Of a stretch of DNA of 30,327 bases, positions 9,087-16,558 are shown piece after piece. Within the stretch, counting starts at the first letter, position 1. Every line of letters starts with the position of its first letter. The notes below the pieces were generated by a model. It had not been told where the DNA came from. It made no database searches and saw only the letters and a list, made by a program, of their open reading frames with translations. Source of the DNA: GWF2-30-66 sp042576225. GTDB taxonomy: Bacteria > Babelota > Babeliae > Babelales > Vermiphilaceae. Made by a program: the position numbers and the translations under genes. The stretch is from NCBI GenBank assembly GCA_042576225.1, contig JBHPCA010000014.1, forward strand, positions 1 through 30,327, given 5' to 3'.

Positions 9087-9195
9087 GCTTGTATTTTGTT
9101 TTAACACTGTATTTTTAAAGAAAATTGTTTAAAATTATATGATATAGCGTAGTTTTAACCTTTAAAATAACAAGCGATAGTTACAATAGTTACAT

Positions 9196-11916
9196 ATGGG
9201 TAAAAAAGAAATACAGAAGTTAACTCCTTTAATGCAGCAATATTTCAAAATCAGGGAAGAGTATCGAGGTGCGATACTGCTCTTTCAGGTGGGAGATTTT
9301 TACGAGATGTTTTTTGATGACGCAAAGAAGGCATCAGCTTTTTTGGGTATAGCGCTTACAAAGCGTGGTACTTTAAATGGTGAGCCAATACCACTTTGCG
9401 GTGTGCCACTACATGCGTTAGATCATCACCTTACAAAATTGGTAAAAGGCGGTTTTAAGGTTGCAATTTGTGATCAGCTTGAGGAGGCAACACCGGGCAA
9501 AGTTGTTGAGCGTGGTGTGACTAGAGTGCTTACCCCAGGAACGCTTACAGATTCTAACTTGCTGGATGACAAGTCTGCTTCTTACTTATTTTCTTTTTTT
9601 CCAACTGAGGACAGGTGGGGTTTGTTGTTCGGTGAACTTTTAACAGCGCAGCTGTTTGCAACTATCTTGCCAACAAGTTACAACAAATCATTAGAGACTG
9701 AGTTGGTTCGTTTTTTTCCTGATGAGATTCTTTTGCCACACACAAAGTTGGGTAAATCGTTCCAGTCAGTTTTTAAAAAGTTGGGTTATTTTACCTCTTT
9801 AGAGCATCTGGATATTGCCAACAAAGATTATACAAAGTCTATAGATTCGTGGATATTGGGCCAGTTTAGTAAAAATATAGTAGAAAACTTAAATGAGAAT
9901 AATGCATTGTTATATGCATTATATAATTTTTATGCATATGTGAGCAAAAATCAGGCGGGCGCCCTTGAACATTTTAGGGCGTTACACTTTTATGAACCGG
10001 ATGATTTTCTTGTGTTGGATCCATCAACCCGAAAGAATCTTGAGTTGGTAAAAAACAATCAAGATGGTAGTAGGCGAAATACGCTTTTTGCTTTAATGGA
10101 CAAAGCTTCTACCTCTATGGGGTCTCGTATGGTTAAAAAATGGTTGTCCAGGCCGCTGGTGAAAAAAGAGGCTATAACGCAAAGGCTTGATGTTGTTGAA
10201 AGACTTGTGCAAGATATATCGTTTAACCAGAAGATTAGAGAGTTTTTAGTGCAAATTGGGGATATTGAGCGTATTATTGGGAGAATAGCTTTACGCAGGG
10301 GGTTACTGAATGATTATATTGTGCTTACAAGAGCTCTAGAGATAATTCCAGAATTAAAAGAAATATTAGTTGTATGTGAGGATACGGTCTTATTAAAAGT
10401 TATTTGTTCTTATATTGGTGATTTTAGTAAAATACATGGCTTATTGTCCAGTTCTATTAATAGTGATTCGTCGAAAGATTGGATAATAAAAGCTGGCTTT
10501 GATAATAAATTAGATGAGTTGAGAGAGCTGGTGTTTAATAGCAATAATAAAATAGTAGAGTTGGAACAGAAAGAACAAAAAGAAACGGGTATAAACTCGC
10601 TTAAAATTAGATACAACAAAGTACATGGGTATTTTGTAGAAGTAACAAAAGCAAATATGCATTTGGTGCCTGAGCGTTACAAAAGACAACAGACTTTGGC
10701 AAATAGGGAACGGTATACTTGTCGGGAGTTGCGAGATTTGCAAGATGAGATTGTGAGAGCAAAATCACAGATAGAACGGGTAGAAAAAGAGGTTTTCGAA
10801 ACTATAAAAAATGAAGTGTATAGCACTGTTGTTGATTTAAGAAAGCTTGCTCACGCACTGGCGCATTTGGATGCCTTGCTTTCACTTGCCAACTGTGCAT
10901 ACGATTATGGGTACACAAGGCCGGTGTTTAATCAAAAAAGGGAAATTATAATTAACCAGGGGTGTCACCCGGTTGTACAGATGAATGAGTATATAAATTT
11001 TATCCCAAATGATACGGTTTTAAATGATAAACAGTCGCTTTGGATTGTAACGGGGCCCAACATGGGGGGCAAATCTACTTTTTTACGGCAAGTTGCGTTA
11101 ATTTGCATAATGGCTCAATGTGGTTCTTTTGTGCCAGCAAAAGCTGTAAGTCTGAGTATTTTAGATAGAGTATTTACCAGAATAGGTTCTGGAGACAATT
11201 TAGCGGGAGGCAAAAGTACGTTTTTAGTGGAGATGGAAGAAACGGCTCTTATTTGCAAGCAGGCGACGGATAAAAGTTTGGTTATTTTGGATGAGGTTGG
11301 CCGGGGAACAAGTACCTATGATGGATTTGCTATAGCTAAAGCTGTTGTTGAGTATATACACACCAAAATTGGCGCAAAATGCCTGTTTGCGACCCATTAC
11401 CATGAGCTCAATGCTCTAAAAGATATATACCCTGCAATTGAGAGTTATTATGCTTCGAGCAAGAAGCATAAAGATGGGATACTTTTTTTATATAAAATTG
11501 TGAAGGGCGTTGCCGATGGAAGTTTTGGTTTGGAGGTGGCAAAATTGGCAGATTTGCCAAAAAGTTTAATTATGCGTGCAAAAAACGTGCTTAAGGGGCT
11601 AGAGGAACATAAAGTGTTATCAAGTAGTTTTGATAGCCGTAAAAAGCTTATTGTCTCTAGTGATCCTTGTAAAGACAGTGAATCTTGTGGTGCGAGGCAG
11701 GATTATAGAGGGGCTATGGCTGATCTGGAGAGGCAAAAAGAGGTGGCGTTAAGTCAAAACGTTGATCTAGAAGAGCAAATAGAAGATTTGCAAAAGAGGC
11801 TACAGGCCCTGCGTGATATTGAGAAAATTGCAAAAAAGCTTGGAAACATAGATTATAACGAGCTTTCGCCCAAAAAAGCCTTTGATTTACTTTGGGAATT
11901 TAAAGAAAATTCATGA
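9196..11916 (+). CDS. mutS: DNA mismatch repair ATPase MutS
   Basis: MutS recognises mispairs and small loops and starts mismatch repair. The 906-residue protein carries every expected element. Domain I begins with the mismatch-intercalating Phe-x-Glu motif in GDFYEMF (F35, E37). The ABC-type ATPase has Walker A GPNMGGKST (620-628) and Walker B LVILDEVGRGTSTYDG (D699, E700), followed by FATHYHEL. Middle lever and clamp regions are present, including TGINSLKIRYNKVHGYFVEVTK. The C-terminal tail is charged and coiled-coil-like, as for MutS1. Length is near the usual 850-900. The ribosome binding site is weak (GCGATAG) and the ATG at 9196 is chosen by homology. No mutL is in the window. rplU follows after 129 bases and has its own promoter. 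Confidence 0.98.
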   Translation: MGKKEIQKLTPLMQQYFKIREEYRGAILLFQVGDFYEMFFDDAKKASAFLGIALTKRGTLNGEPIPLCGVPLHALDHHLTKLVKGGFKVAICDQLEEATPGKVVERGVTRVLTPGTLTDSNLLDDKSASYLFSFFPTEDRWGLLFGELLTAQLFATILPTSYNKSLETELVRFFPDEILLPHTKLGKSFQSVFKKLGYFTSLEHLDIANKDYTKSIDSWILGQFSKNIVENLNENNALLYALYNFYAYVSKNQAGALEHFRALHFYEPDDFLVLDPSTRKNLELVKNNQDGSRRNTLFALMDKASTSMGSRMVKKWLSRPLVKKEAITQRLDVVERLVQDISFNQKIREFLVQIGDIERIIGRIALRRGLLNDYIVLTRALEIIPELKEILVVCEDTVLLKVICSYIGDFSKIHGLLSSSINSDSSKDWIIKAGFDNKLDELRELVFNSNNKIVELEQKEQKETGINSLKIRYNKVHGYFVEVTKANMHLVPERYKRQQTLANRERYTCRELRDLQDEIVRAKSQIERVEKEVFETIKNEVYSTVVDLRKLAHALAHLDALLSLANCAYDYGYTRPVFNQKREIIINQGCHPVVQMNEYINFIPNDTVLNDKQSLWIVTGPNMGGKSTFLRQVALICIMAQCGSFVPAKAVSLSILDRVFTRIGSGDNLAGGKSTFLVEMEETALICKQATDKSLVILDEVGRGTSTYDGFAIAKAVVEYIHTKIGAKCLFATHYHELNALKDIYPAIESYYASSKKHKDGILFLYKIVKGVADGSFGLEVAKLADLPKSLIMRAKNVLKGLEEHKVLSSSFDSRKKLIVSSDPCKDSESCGARQDYRGAMADLERQKEVALSQNVDLEEQIEDLQKRLQALRDIEKIAKKLGNIDYNELSPKKAFDLLWEFKENS

Positions 11917-11932
11917 TTAATAGGCCTTTTTC

Positions 11933-11960
11933 TAGACAAAATTGCTATTTTTGGTAGAAT
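11933..11960 (+). promoter_or_regulatory. Promoter for rplU
   Basis: TAGACA (11933-11938), a 16-bp spacer, and TAGAAT (11955-11960) with an extended TG at 11952-11953. The leader to the ATG would be about 80 bases and AT-rich. Confidence 0.55.
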
Positions 11961-12045
11961 ATAAGTATAATTAGATTTTTTGTTTTTTATAAATTATTTG
12001 TGAATTATTAGTTAGTAAATTTTTAATAATAAATTGGGAATCCAA

Positions 12046-12480
12046 ATGGAAAAGAGCACCACAGAGGGTAAAAAGGAAAAAAAAGTAGAAAAAAATCAGG
12101 AAGCTGTTCAGGAAATTGCTGCGCAGGATGTTGCTACGCAAGATGTTGCATCGCAAGAGATTGCGACATTTGATAAGTATGCGATTTTTAAAACTGGCGG
12201 CAAACAGTATCAGGCAGTTAAAGGCAGAACTATTGCTATAGAAAAAATTGAAGGTGAGCCTGGTGAGAAACTTGAGTTTGACAAAGTTTTGTTAAGAAGG
12301 CTTGGCGGAGAAAAAATAGAAATAGGCCAGCCATACTTGGAAAGCAAAATAAAGGCTTCCATAGTCAAGCAAACAAAAGGACCAAAACTTATTGTTTTTA
12401 GGTTCAAGAGACGTAAAAAATATAGAGTTAAAAAAGGTCATCGTCAATCATTGACTGTTGTGAGAATAGAGTCTATATAA
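12046..12480 (+). CDS. rplU: Large ribosomal subunit protein bL21 with N-terminal extension
   Basis: bL21 binds 23S rRNA in the large subunit. The core starts at about residue 42 with DKYAIFKTGGKQYQAVKGR. It continues through the family's KLEFDKVLL, LESKIKASIV, KLIVFRFKRRKKYRVKKGHRQ and TVVRIESI, which is complete. Ahead of it lies a roughly 41-residue extension, lysine/glutamate-rich and then four tandem pentapeptides (AVQEI, AAQDV, ATQDV, ASQEI). I chose ATG 12046, with GGGA six bases upstream; an in-frame TTG at 12034 would add four residues. Standard bL21 is about 103 residues, this one 144. rpmA (bL27), the usual partner, does not follow: an intrinsic terminator does. Confidence 0.95.
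   Translation: MEKSTTEGKKEKKVEKNQEAVQEIAAQDVATQDVASQEIATFDKYAIFKTGGKQYQAVKGRTIAIEKIEGEPGEKLEFDKVLLRRLGGEKIEIGQPYLESKIKASIVKQTKGPKLIVFRFKRRKKYRVKKGHRQSLTVVRIESI
12103..12162 (+). repeat. Four 15-bp tandem repeats inside rplU
   Basis: Four in-frame 15-base units of the form GCTxCGCAxGATGTT encode A-x-Q-[DE]-[IV]. The last three are most alike at DNA level; the first has diverged. Confidence 0.85.
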
Positions 12481-12519
12481 ATTCTTATAAACAAGTTTTT
12501 TAACTAAAAATTAAAATTT

Positions 12520-12550
12520 AAAAAGCGCCTGTTTTTAGCGGGCGCTTTTT
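12520..12550. terminator. Intrinsic terminator after rplU
   Basis: AAAAAGCGCC pairs perfectly with GGCGCTTTTT around an 11-base loop. The stem's own terminal T-run serves the + strand. The A-run on the other side makes it usable in the opposite direction too. It ends exactly where the candidate target duplication of the mobile element begins (12551). Confidence 0.85.
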
Positions 12551-12597
12551 AAATAACGCGAATTCGATAATTAATTAATTTTAAGAAGTGTTCGAAA

Positions 12598-12652
12598 AAG
12601 AACATGAAAGAAGGCTCCCAGCCGTCGTTCCTGAGCTTGACGAAGGGTTCAT
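12598..12652 (+). repeat. Subterminal inverted repeat B, left copy
   Basis: This 55-bp block matches the complement of 13229-13283 at 53 positions. It contains the REP-like core CCTGAGCTTGACGAAGG (12630-12646) and a GGCTCCCAGCC hairpin that is one pair weaker than in the right copy. Confidence 0.9.
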
Positions 12653-12736
12653 GTTAAAAGTTTGTTTGTTTTTTTTAACGCGAATTCGATAATTCAAAAA
12701 CGCTGAATCTTTCTATCTGAAGCAATAACCCACCTA

Positions 12737-12790
12737 CCGCTCATCCTGATCCTGAGCCTGACGAAGGGTCGAAGGATCAATGTATTCCTT
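12737..12790 (+). repeat. Subterminal inverted repeat C, left copy
   Basis: This 54-bp block is complementary to 12993-13046 with two mismatches. It contains CCTGAGCCTGACGAAGG (12751-12767), related to the core of repeat B, followed by GTCGAAGGA. Confidence 0.9.
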
Positions 12791-12831
12791 AAAAACAAAA
12801 AGTTTATCTTCTATTTCCATTAATATATTTT

Positions 12832-12933
12832 TCATATTTTTTCTAATTTTGGCAAAATCGCGTTTTCTTGTAGCAAAACTTTATTAAAGTTCTTGCAAAA
12901 ATCATCTATATGACAGAAAATATTAACAATCAT
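12832..12933 (-). pseudogene. N-terminal relic of an insertion-sequence transposase
   Basis: The minus strand encodes a 33-residue frame starting MIVNIFCHIDDFCKNF and then stopping. From memory, the IFC-IDDFCK-F pattern is typical of the first residues of DDE transposases of the IS982 type. Nothing of the catalytic domain follows: the frame stops at 12832, and repeat C begins 42 bp later. An A-rich AAAAGGT lies upstream of the ATG as a possible ribosome binding site. The position, in the centre of a symmetric element, is where a transposase should be. The family assignment rests on one short motif, so it is uncertain. Confidence 0.5.
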
Positions 12934-12992
12934 TAGTGCTCTTTACCTTTTAAGTTTTTTTGAAATTTTTAATTTCAAGTTTCTGTTTTTAT

Positions 12993-13046
12993 AAGGAATA
13001 CATTAGTCCTTCGACCCTTCGTCAGGCTCAGGATCAGGATGAGCGG
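12993..13046 (-). repeat. Subterminal inverted repeat C, right copy
   Basis: Complement of 12737-12790. The core CCTTCGTCAGGCTCAGG is at 13016-13032. Confidence 0.9.
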
Positions 13047-13228
13047 AAGGAGAGAGCCCTCTAGGCTGGGTGCTTCAACAGTTTTGAATTATCGAATTCG
13101 CGTTTTTTTAAGTTGCAAAAAAAATTTGTTATCTAGATTTATTATAAAATAGATATGCTAAACTTTAATAAAAACCTGGTTTGGAATCCTTAAATAGTTT
13201 GCTATATTGCTAAAAATAAGCTTTTAAT

Positions 13229-13283
13229 ATGAACCCTTCGTCAAGCTCAGGGACGACGGCTGGGAGCCGTCTTTCATGTTCTT
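13229..13283 (-). repeat. Subterminal inverted repeat B, right copy
   Basis: Complement of 12598-12652. It has the core CCTTCGTCAAGCTCAGG (13235-13251) and a perfect 7-bp hairpin GACGGCT-GGG-AGCCGTC (13255-13271). Confidence 0.9.
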
Positions 13284-13371
13284 GCGTGGCCACTAATTGA
13301 ATCTTCGAATTTAGGCTAGTTGTGTAAATTGTTAAACTTTTTGAATTATCGAATTCGCGTTAAATCTAGTT

Positions 13372-15819
13372 TTATAGTAGTTTTTTAATTTTTTCTTCTT
13401 TTATGTTTGTGAAAAGCTTGGAAAGGTCCATAAAAACTGTTTTCAATTGTTGCATTATATTTTTCACGAGCAATCTATTTTCTTTTTTGGTTTTTAAGAT
13501 GCTAAAATAGGCACCTTTTTTTGTTGATTTTATTGTTTTGGTTATTTCTTTTATTTCTTTATCTATTATTTTTTCGCCTTTTTTCCAATTATCAAAGATT
13601 CTTTTGAGTGTTCTTTGCTTGAGAAGTCCAGTAATTTTAAATTGTGCTTTATGCTTATCTTCACTTATCAAGATTATCTCAAAGTATTTAAGAGTTCTAA
13701 GCAACATATTGAGTATTTTTAGCATTGGGGAAAATTTTTCATGTTTTATTTTAAATCTTTGTTTTGTTAATATAAAAACTTCTTCGAGCATTTTTTTGTT
13801 TATGTCGAGAAAATCTTTTCTGAAAAGTTTGAGAAGTTTAAATGTTGTTTCTTTATAAAACTGGTCTTGGATCATTCTTTTTAGAAATCCAATATTTTCG
13901 TTAATTTTTTTAAGTATCTTGGGGTTGATAAGTGGTAGGTTTTTCGTTTTTATTTTGGTTGTTTTGTCTATTTTTATCTCAGAGGGAAAATCAGTAATAA
14001 TATCTTCGAACAAGCTTCTTTTTAAAAATAGATCAAATTTCTTTTCAGTGTCAAAAAAGGTTGTCTGCTTTAAAGCCTCTTTTGTTGGGGCAGTTTCTTT
14101 TGCAAATTCCAGGATGTAATTCGCGGCTACATCTTTTTGCATAGGAATAGGATTTTTTAAGAAATAATCGATATATTGAAAATATGTGCCATTTACTTTA
14201 AAAATAACATGATGTCCAAGCTTATTTGTTTTTGATTTATGCTTTGGGATAGTTTTTATCGCGACATTTTCAAATGTTATAGATTTAACTGGTTTTTTTA
14301 TACCAAACATGGCAAGGTGTTCGTCTTTTGTGCGAAAGTTAATAACCAGCGTTTTTATGAAAAATAGTTTTTCAAAAAAGCCACCTTTATGGGAAAATTG
14401 CGAAAAAAAACTTCCTACGTCATATATATGATTTGCGTGTATTATAATCTTCTTGATGTAGTGGTGTGCATAGCCCGGAATCATTGATATAGTTGCGGGG
14501 TAAAATTCAAAAAATTTATGTTTTTGGTTAAGCGGTTTTATGATTTTTTTCTTAGCAGTGTTTATTTTTAGAGTGAAGTTTATTATTGCCGGATATAGCA
14601 GAACATTTTCGACCATGCTATCTATCACAAATGCAGGTTTCTCTACTATTTGATAACTTAATAGTTTTTTTTGTGTTATAACAACGGTCCAATTGTTTAG
14701 TGGTATTGCAAGTACAATGTTCTGTCCGGGGAGCTTTACAGTAGGTATATTTCTTGTGGAGGTGCCACCTATCTGTATTAGTATCGGGGCAAGTATTTTA
14801 AGTTGTTCCCAGGGTCTTTTTAATTTCCAATTTTTTGTAAAGTATTTTTTAAGTTCTTGTGTGAAAAATGTATTTAGTTTGTAAAAAAATGTTTCAAAGT
14901 TTATGCTTTTATGTTCTATGGCGGAGGAATCTGATAAATTTCCAGTAATAATTGGAAAAGGGACAAGTACTTTTTTATATATTTTCTTTTGTTCTTTTTG
15001 GATTTGTTCTTTTTGCATAACAAGTTGGTTCCAACCTCCTGCATAGCAACTTAAGATATATAAAAAAGTGCAATTAATTTTTTTTAAATTTTTTAAAAAC
15101 GCAACATATTGGTCTTTTTTAAGTTGTCCAATGAGGGAAAATTGTTGTGGGATGGTTTTTTTTAATGGCGTTATTCTTAGTTTTACTTCTTTGGCAGGTA
15201 GTCCATGTCCCATCAGAAACACTCTTTTTTCTATTTTTTTTGCGTTATCGCTAAGAGAGAATATCTGGTTTAATTCTTTTATATTTATTTTTGCATGTTT
15301 TTTGCTAAATGTGTTTTGTATATCTGTTTGAGTTTGTGTGCTTACTCGGATAAGATTTTTATTCAAGCCTATATTTTCTACATTGGGCTTTTTTAGATCT
15401 ATAACGTCGGCGTATGTTTTTTTGGGTATCAAAATAGCAAATGAGTTTGATTTATTTTTATATACTAGGTAATTCTTTAAAAGATTATCTATTGCTTTGC
15501 GTGCAGATCTTCTTAAGCTTTTTATTTTGGGCAATAAAAATAGTGTTCGCATTAACGAATTGTTTGTTATGATAAGTTGATTTTGATTAATTGCTTTCGT
15601 TAAAGTTTTTGATATCGGAATGGCAGGAGTTGTTTTTTGCTTTTTTCGTGTTTTATTTTCTTCTCCTTTCGTGTCTAATAATATTATTACATCAAGGACT
15701 TTCTTGTTTTTTGCAATTTCTTTTCCAGCTTTATCAAAATAAATTTTTGCAACTGTTATGTGTGAGCTCAAGCAGAGTATGCAACATGCAATTGCAAGCA
15801 AGATTTTGCTTCTTTTCAT
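13372..15819 (-). CDS. Large exported protein with caspase-like (clan CD) His/Cys motifs
   Basis: I use the ATG ending at 15819 (815 aa), because GGGTGG lies just upstream; a GTG two codons earlier is possible. A signal peptide is clear (KRSKILLAIACCILCLSSHITVA). Residues 199-206 read RVFLMGHG and residues 252-262 FLYILSCYAGG. A hydrophobic strand ending in His-Gly, followed about 50 residues later by a hydrophobic strand ending in Cys, is the catalytic arrangement of clan CD cysteine peptidases (caspase, gingipain, C11 and C80 types). This makes H205 and C258 the candidate dyad. The remaining 550 residues, with mixed sheet then lysine-rich helices, match nothing I know. It starts 41 bases after ktrA and may be read from the same transcript. 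Coding is certain; peptidase activity is inference. Confidence 0.75.
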   Translation of the reverse strand: MKRSKILLAIACCILCLSSHITVAKIYFDKAGKEIAKNKKVLDVIILLDTKGEENKTRKKQKTTPAIPISKTLTKAINQNQLIITNNSLMRTLFLLPKIKSLRRSARKAIDNLLKNYLVYKNKSNSFAILIPKKTYADVIDLKKPNVENIGLNKNLIRVSTQTQTDIQNTFSKKHAKINIKELNQIFSLSDNAKKIEKRVFLMGHGLPAKEVKLRITPLKKTIPQQFSLIGQLKKDQYVAFLKNLKKINCTFLYILSCYAGGWNQLVMQKEQIQKEQKKIYKKVLVPFPIITGNLSDSSAIEHKSINFETFFYKLNTFFTQELKKYFTKNWKLKRPWEQLKILAPILIQIGGTSTRNIPTVKLPGQNIVLAIPLNNWTVVITQKKLLSYQIVEKPAFVIDSMVENVLLYPAIINFTLKINTAKKKIIKPLNQKHKFFEFYPATISMIPGYAHHYIKKIIIHANHIYDVGSFFSQFSHKGGFFEKLFFIKTLVINFRTKDEHLAMFGIKKPVKSITFENVAIKTIPKHKSKTNKLGHHVIFKVNGTYFQYIDYFLKNPIPMQKDVAANYILEFAKETAPTKEALKQTTFFDTEKKFDLFLKRSLFEDIITDFPSEIKIDKTTKIKTKNLPLINPKILKKINENIGFLKRMIQDQFYKETTFKLLKLFRKDFLDINKKMLEEVFILTKQRFKIKHEKFSPMLKILNMLLRTLKYFEIILISEDKHKAQFKITGLLKQRTLKRIFDNWKKGEKIIDKEIKEITKTIKSTKKGAYFSILKTKKENRLLVKNIMQQLKTVFMDLSKLFTNIKEEKIKKLL

Positions 15820-15860
15820 TACCACCCTTTTTTACCCCCACTTTATTTAAAAGTTACTCT

Positions 15861-16502
15861 TCAAGACATTTTGGCAATTTTATCAAGATGTTTATTTTCA
15901 CCGGATAAGATAAGCTTGTCATTCTCTTCGATAGGTCGTTGCATATCAAGGGTCATAGACTGATCATCTTCTTTTATGCCTATTAAATTGACTTTATAGT
16001 TCTCAAGAAAGTTTATTTCTGCCGGAGTTTTATCGACAAATTTAGTTGGAGTAACGATCTGGTTTATTGAAAAGTCTTTGGTTATTCTAAATACGTCAGT
16101 AAACGGTGAGCTGAGTTTGTCGGCCAATCGAATACCGACTTCTTTTTCAGGTTGCACTATGATGTCTGCGCCAAGTAATATTAAAATCTCTTTATGTATA
16201 TTGTTTATAGATCTGGCAATAACTTGAGGTACGTTCATCTTTTTCAAAAGCGCAGTTATTAGTACCGATTGAGCGAAATTTTTACCGGTTGCGACAATTG
16301 CCGTATCTATTTCTTCTATTCCAATTGAGTGAAGAGAGTCTTCATCTATTACTTGCATGCATATGGCTTGGGTAACATCGTCCCTGATTGCAGCAATTAT
16401 AGATTCGTCCAGATCTATGGCAATAACTTCCATGCCATTTTCGGCTAACCTACTAGAAACGCTAACTCCTAATCTTCCAAGACCTATTACACAAAATTTC
16501 AT
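15861..16502 (-). CDS. ktrA: Potassium uptake regulatory subunit KtrA/TrkA (RCK protein)
   Basis: A soluble 213-residue protein with one RCK unit, which gates the KtrB channel in response to bound nucleotide. The RCK_N Rossmann fold opens with KFCVIGLGRLG (GxGxxG at 7-12), and acidic residues D30 and D32 end the second strand, as for NAD- or ATP-binding RCK domains. Later strands include DTAIVATG and ADIIVQPEKEVG. The RCK_C part begins near residue 145 (INQIVTPTKFVDKTPAEINF). One RCK unit, rather than the duplicated E. coli TrkA (about 458 aa), identifies the Ktr type. It lies 56 bases downstream of ktrB on the same strand, so a ktrBA operon is likely. Confidence 0.93.
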   Translation of the reverse strand: MKFCVIGLGRLGVSVSSRLAENGMEVIAIDLDESIIAAIRDDVTQAICMQVIDEDSLHSIGIEEIDTAIVATGKNFAQSVLITALLKKMNVPQVIARSINNIHKEILILLGADIIVQPEKEVGIRLADKLSSPFTDVFRITKDFSINQIVTPTKFVDKTPAEINFLENYKVNLIGIKEDDQSMTLDMQRPIEENDKLILSGENKHLDKIAKMS

Positions 16503-16558
16503 AATAAATATCCCATCCCTTTATATAATTACTATATTATTATTTTCACTCTAATTTA

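Larger units (their letters stand above)
12677..13104. mobile_element. Inner MITE-like element (428 bp) with transposase relic
   Basis: It has the same 18-bp ends as the outer element (12677-12694 and 13087-13104), extended inward by a shared CAAAA. TTTT lies on both outer flanks, compatible with a 4-bp target duplication but of low complexity. A 54-bp subterminal inverted repeat (12737-12790 against 12993-13046) matches at 52 positions. The roughly 200-bp centre carries the start of a transposase-like reading frame on the minus strand (12832-12933). This looks like an insertion of the same family into the outer element, followed by internal loss. Confidence 0.75.
12555..13361. mobile_element. 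Outer MITE-like inverted-repeat element (807 bp)
   Basis: The ends are identical 18-bp inverted repeats, AACGCGAATTCGATAATT at 12555-12572 and its complement at 13344-13361. They are flanked on both sides by the direct repeat AAAT (12551-12554 and 13362-13365), consistent with a 4-bp target duplication. Inside the ends is a 55-bp subterminal inverted repeat (12598-12652 against 13229-13283, 53 of 55 matching). The element has no intact gene and contains a second element with the same ends at 12677-13104. Without the inner element it would be about 375 bp. It fills the space between rplU and the convergent gene ending at 13372. The order of repeats is directly visible; movement by transposition is inference. 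Confidence 0.75.

Noticed and set aside
12681..12776. Frame through repeat C (reads like PSTLRQAQDQDER on the minus strand)
   Set aside because: It is translation of the repeat itself; both copies stop quickly and there is no start or binding site.
12555..13361. CRISPR array from repeated 18-mers
   Set aside because: Only four copies, in two orientations and at irregular distances; inverted-repeat element explains them.
15068..15908. Several hydrophobic + strand frames opposite the caspase-like gene
   Set aside because: They are antisense to a lysine-rich gene, where AAA/AAG reads as Phe/Leu; no start signals.
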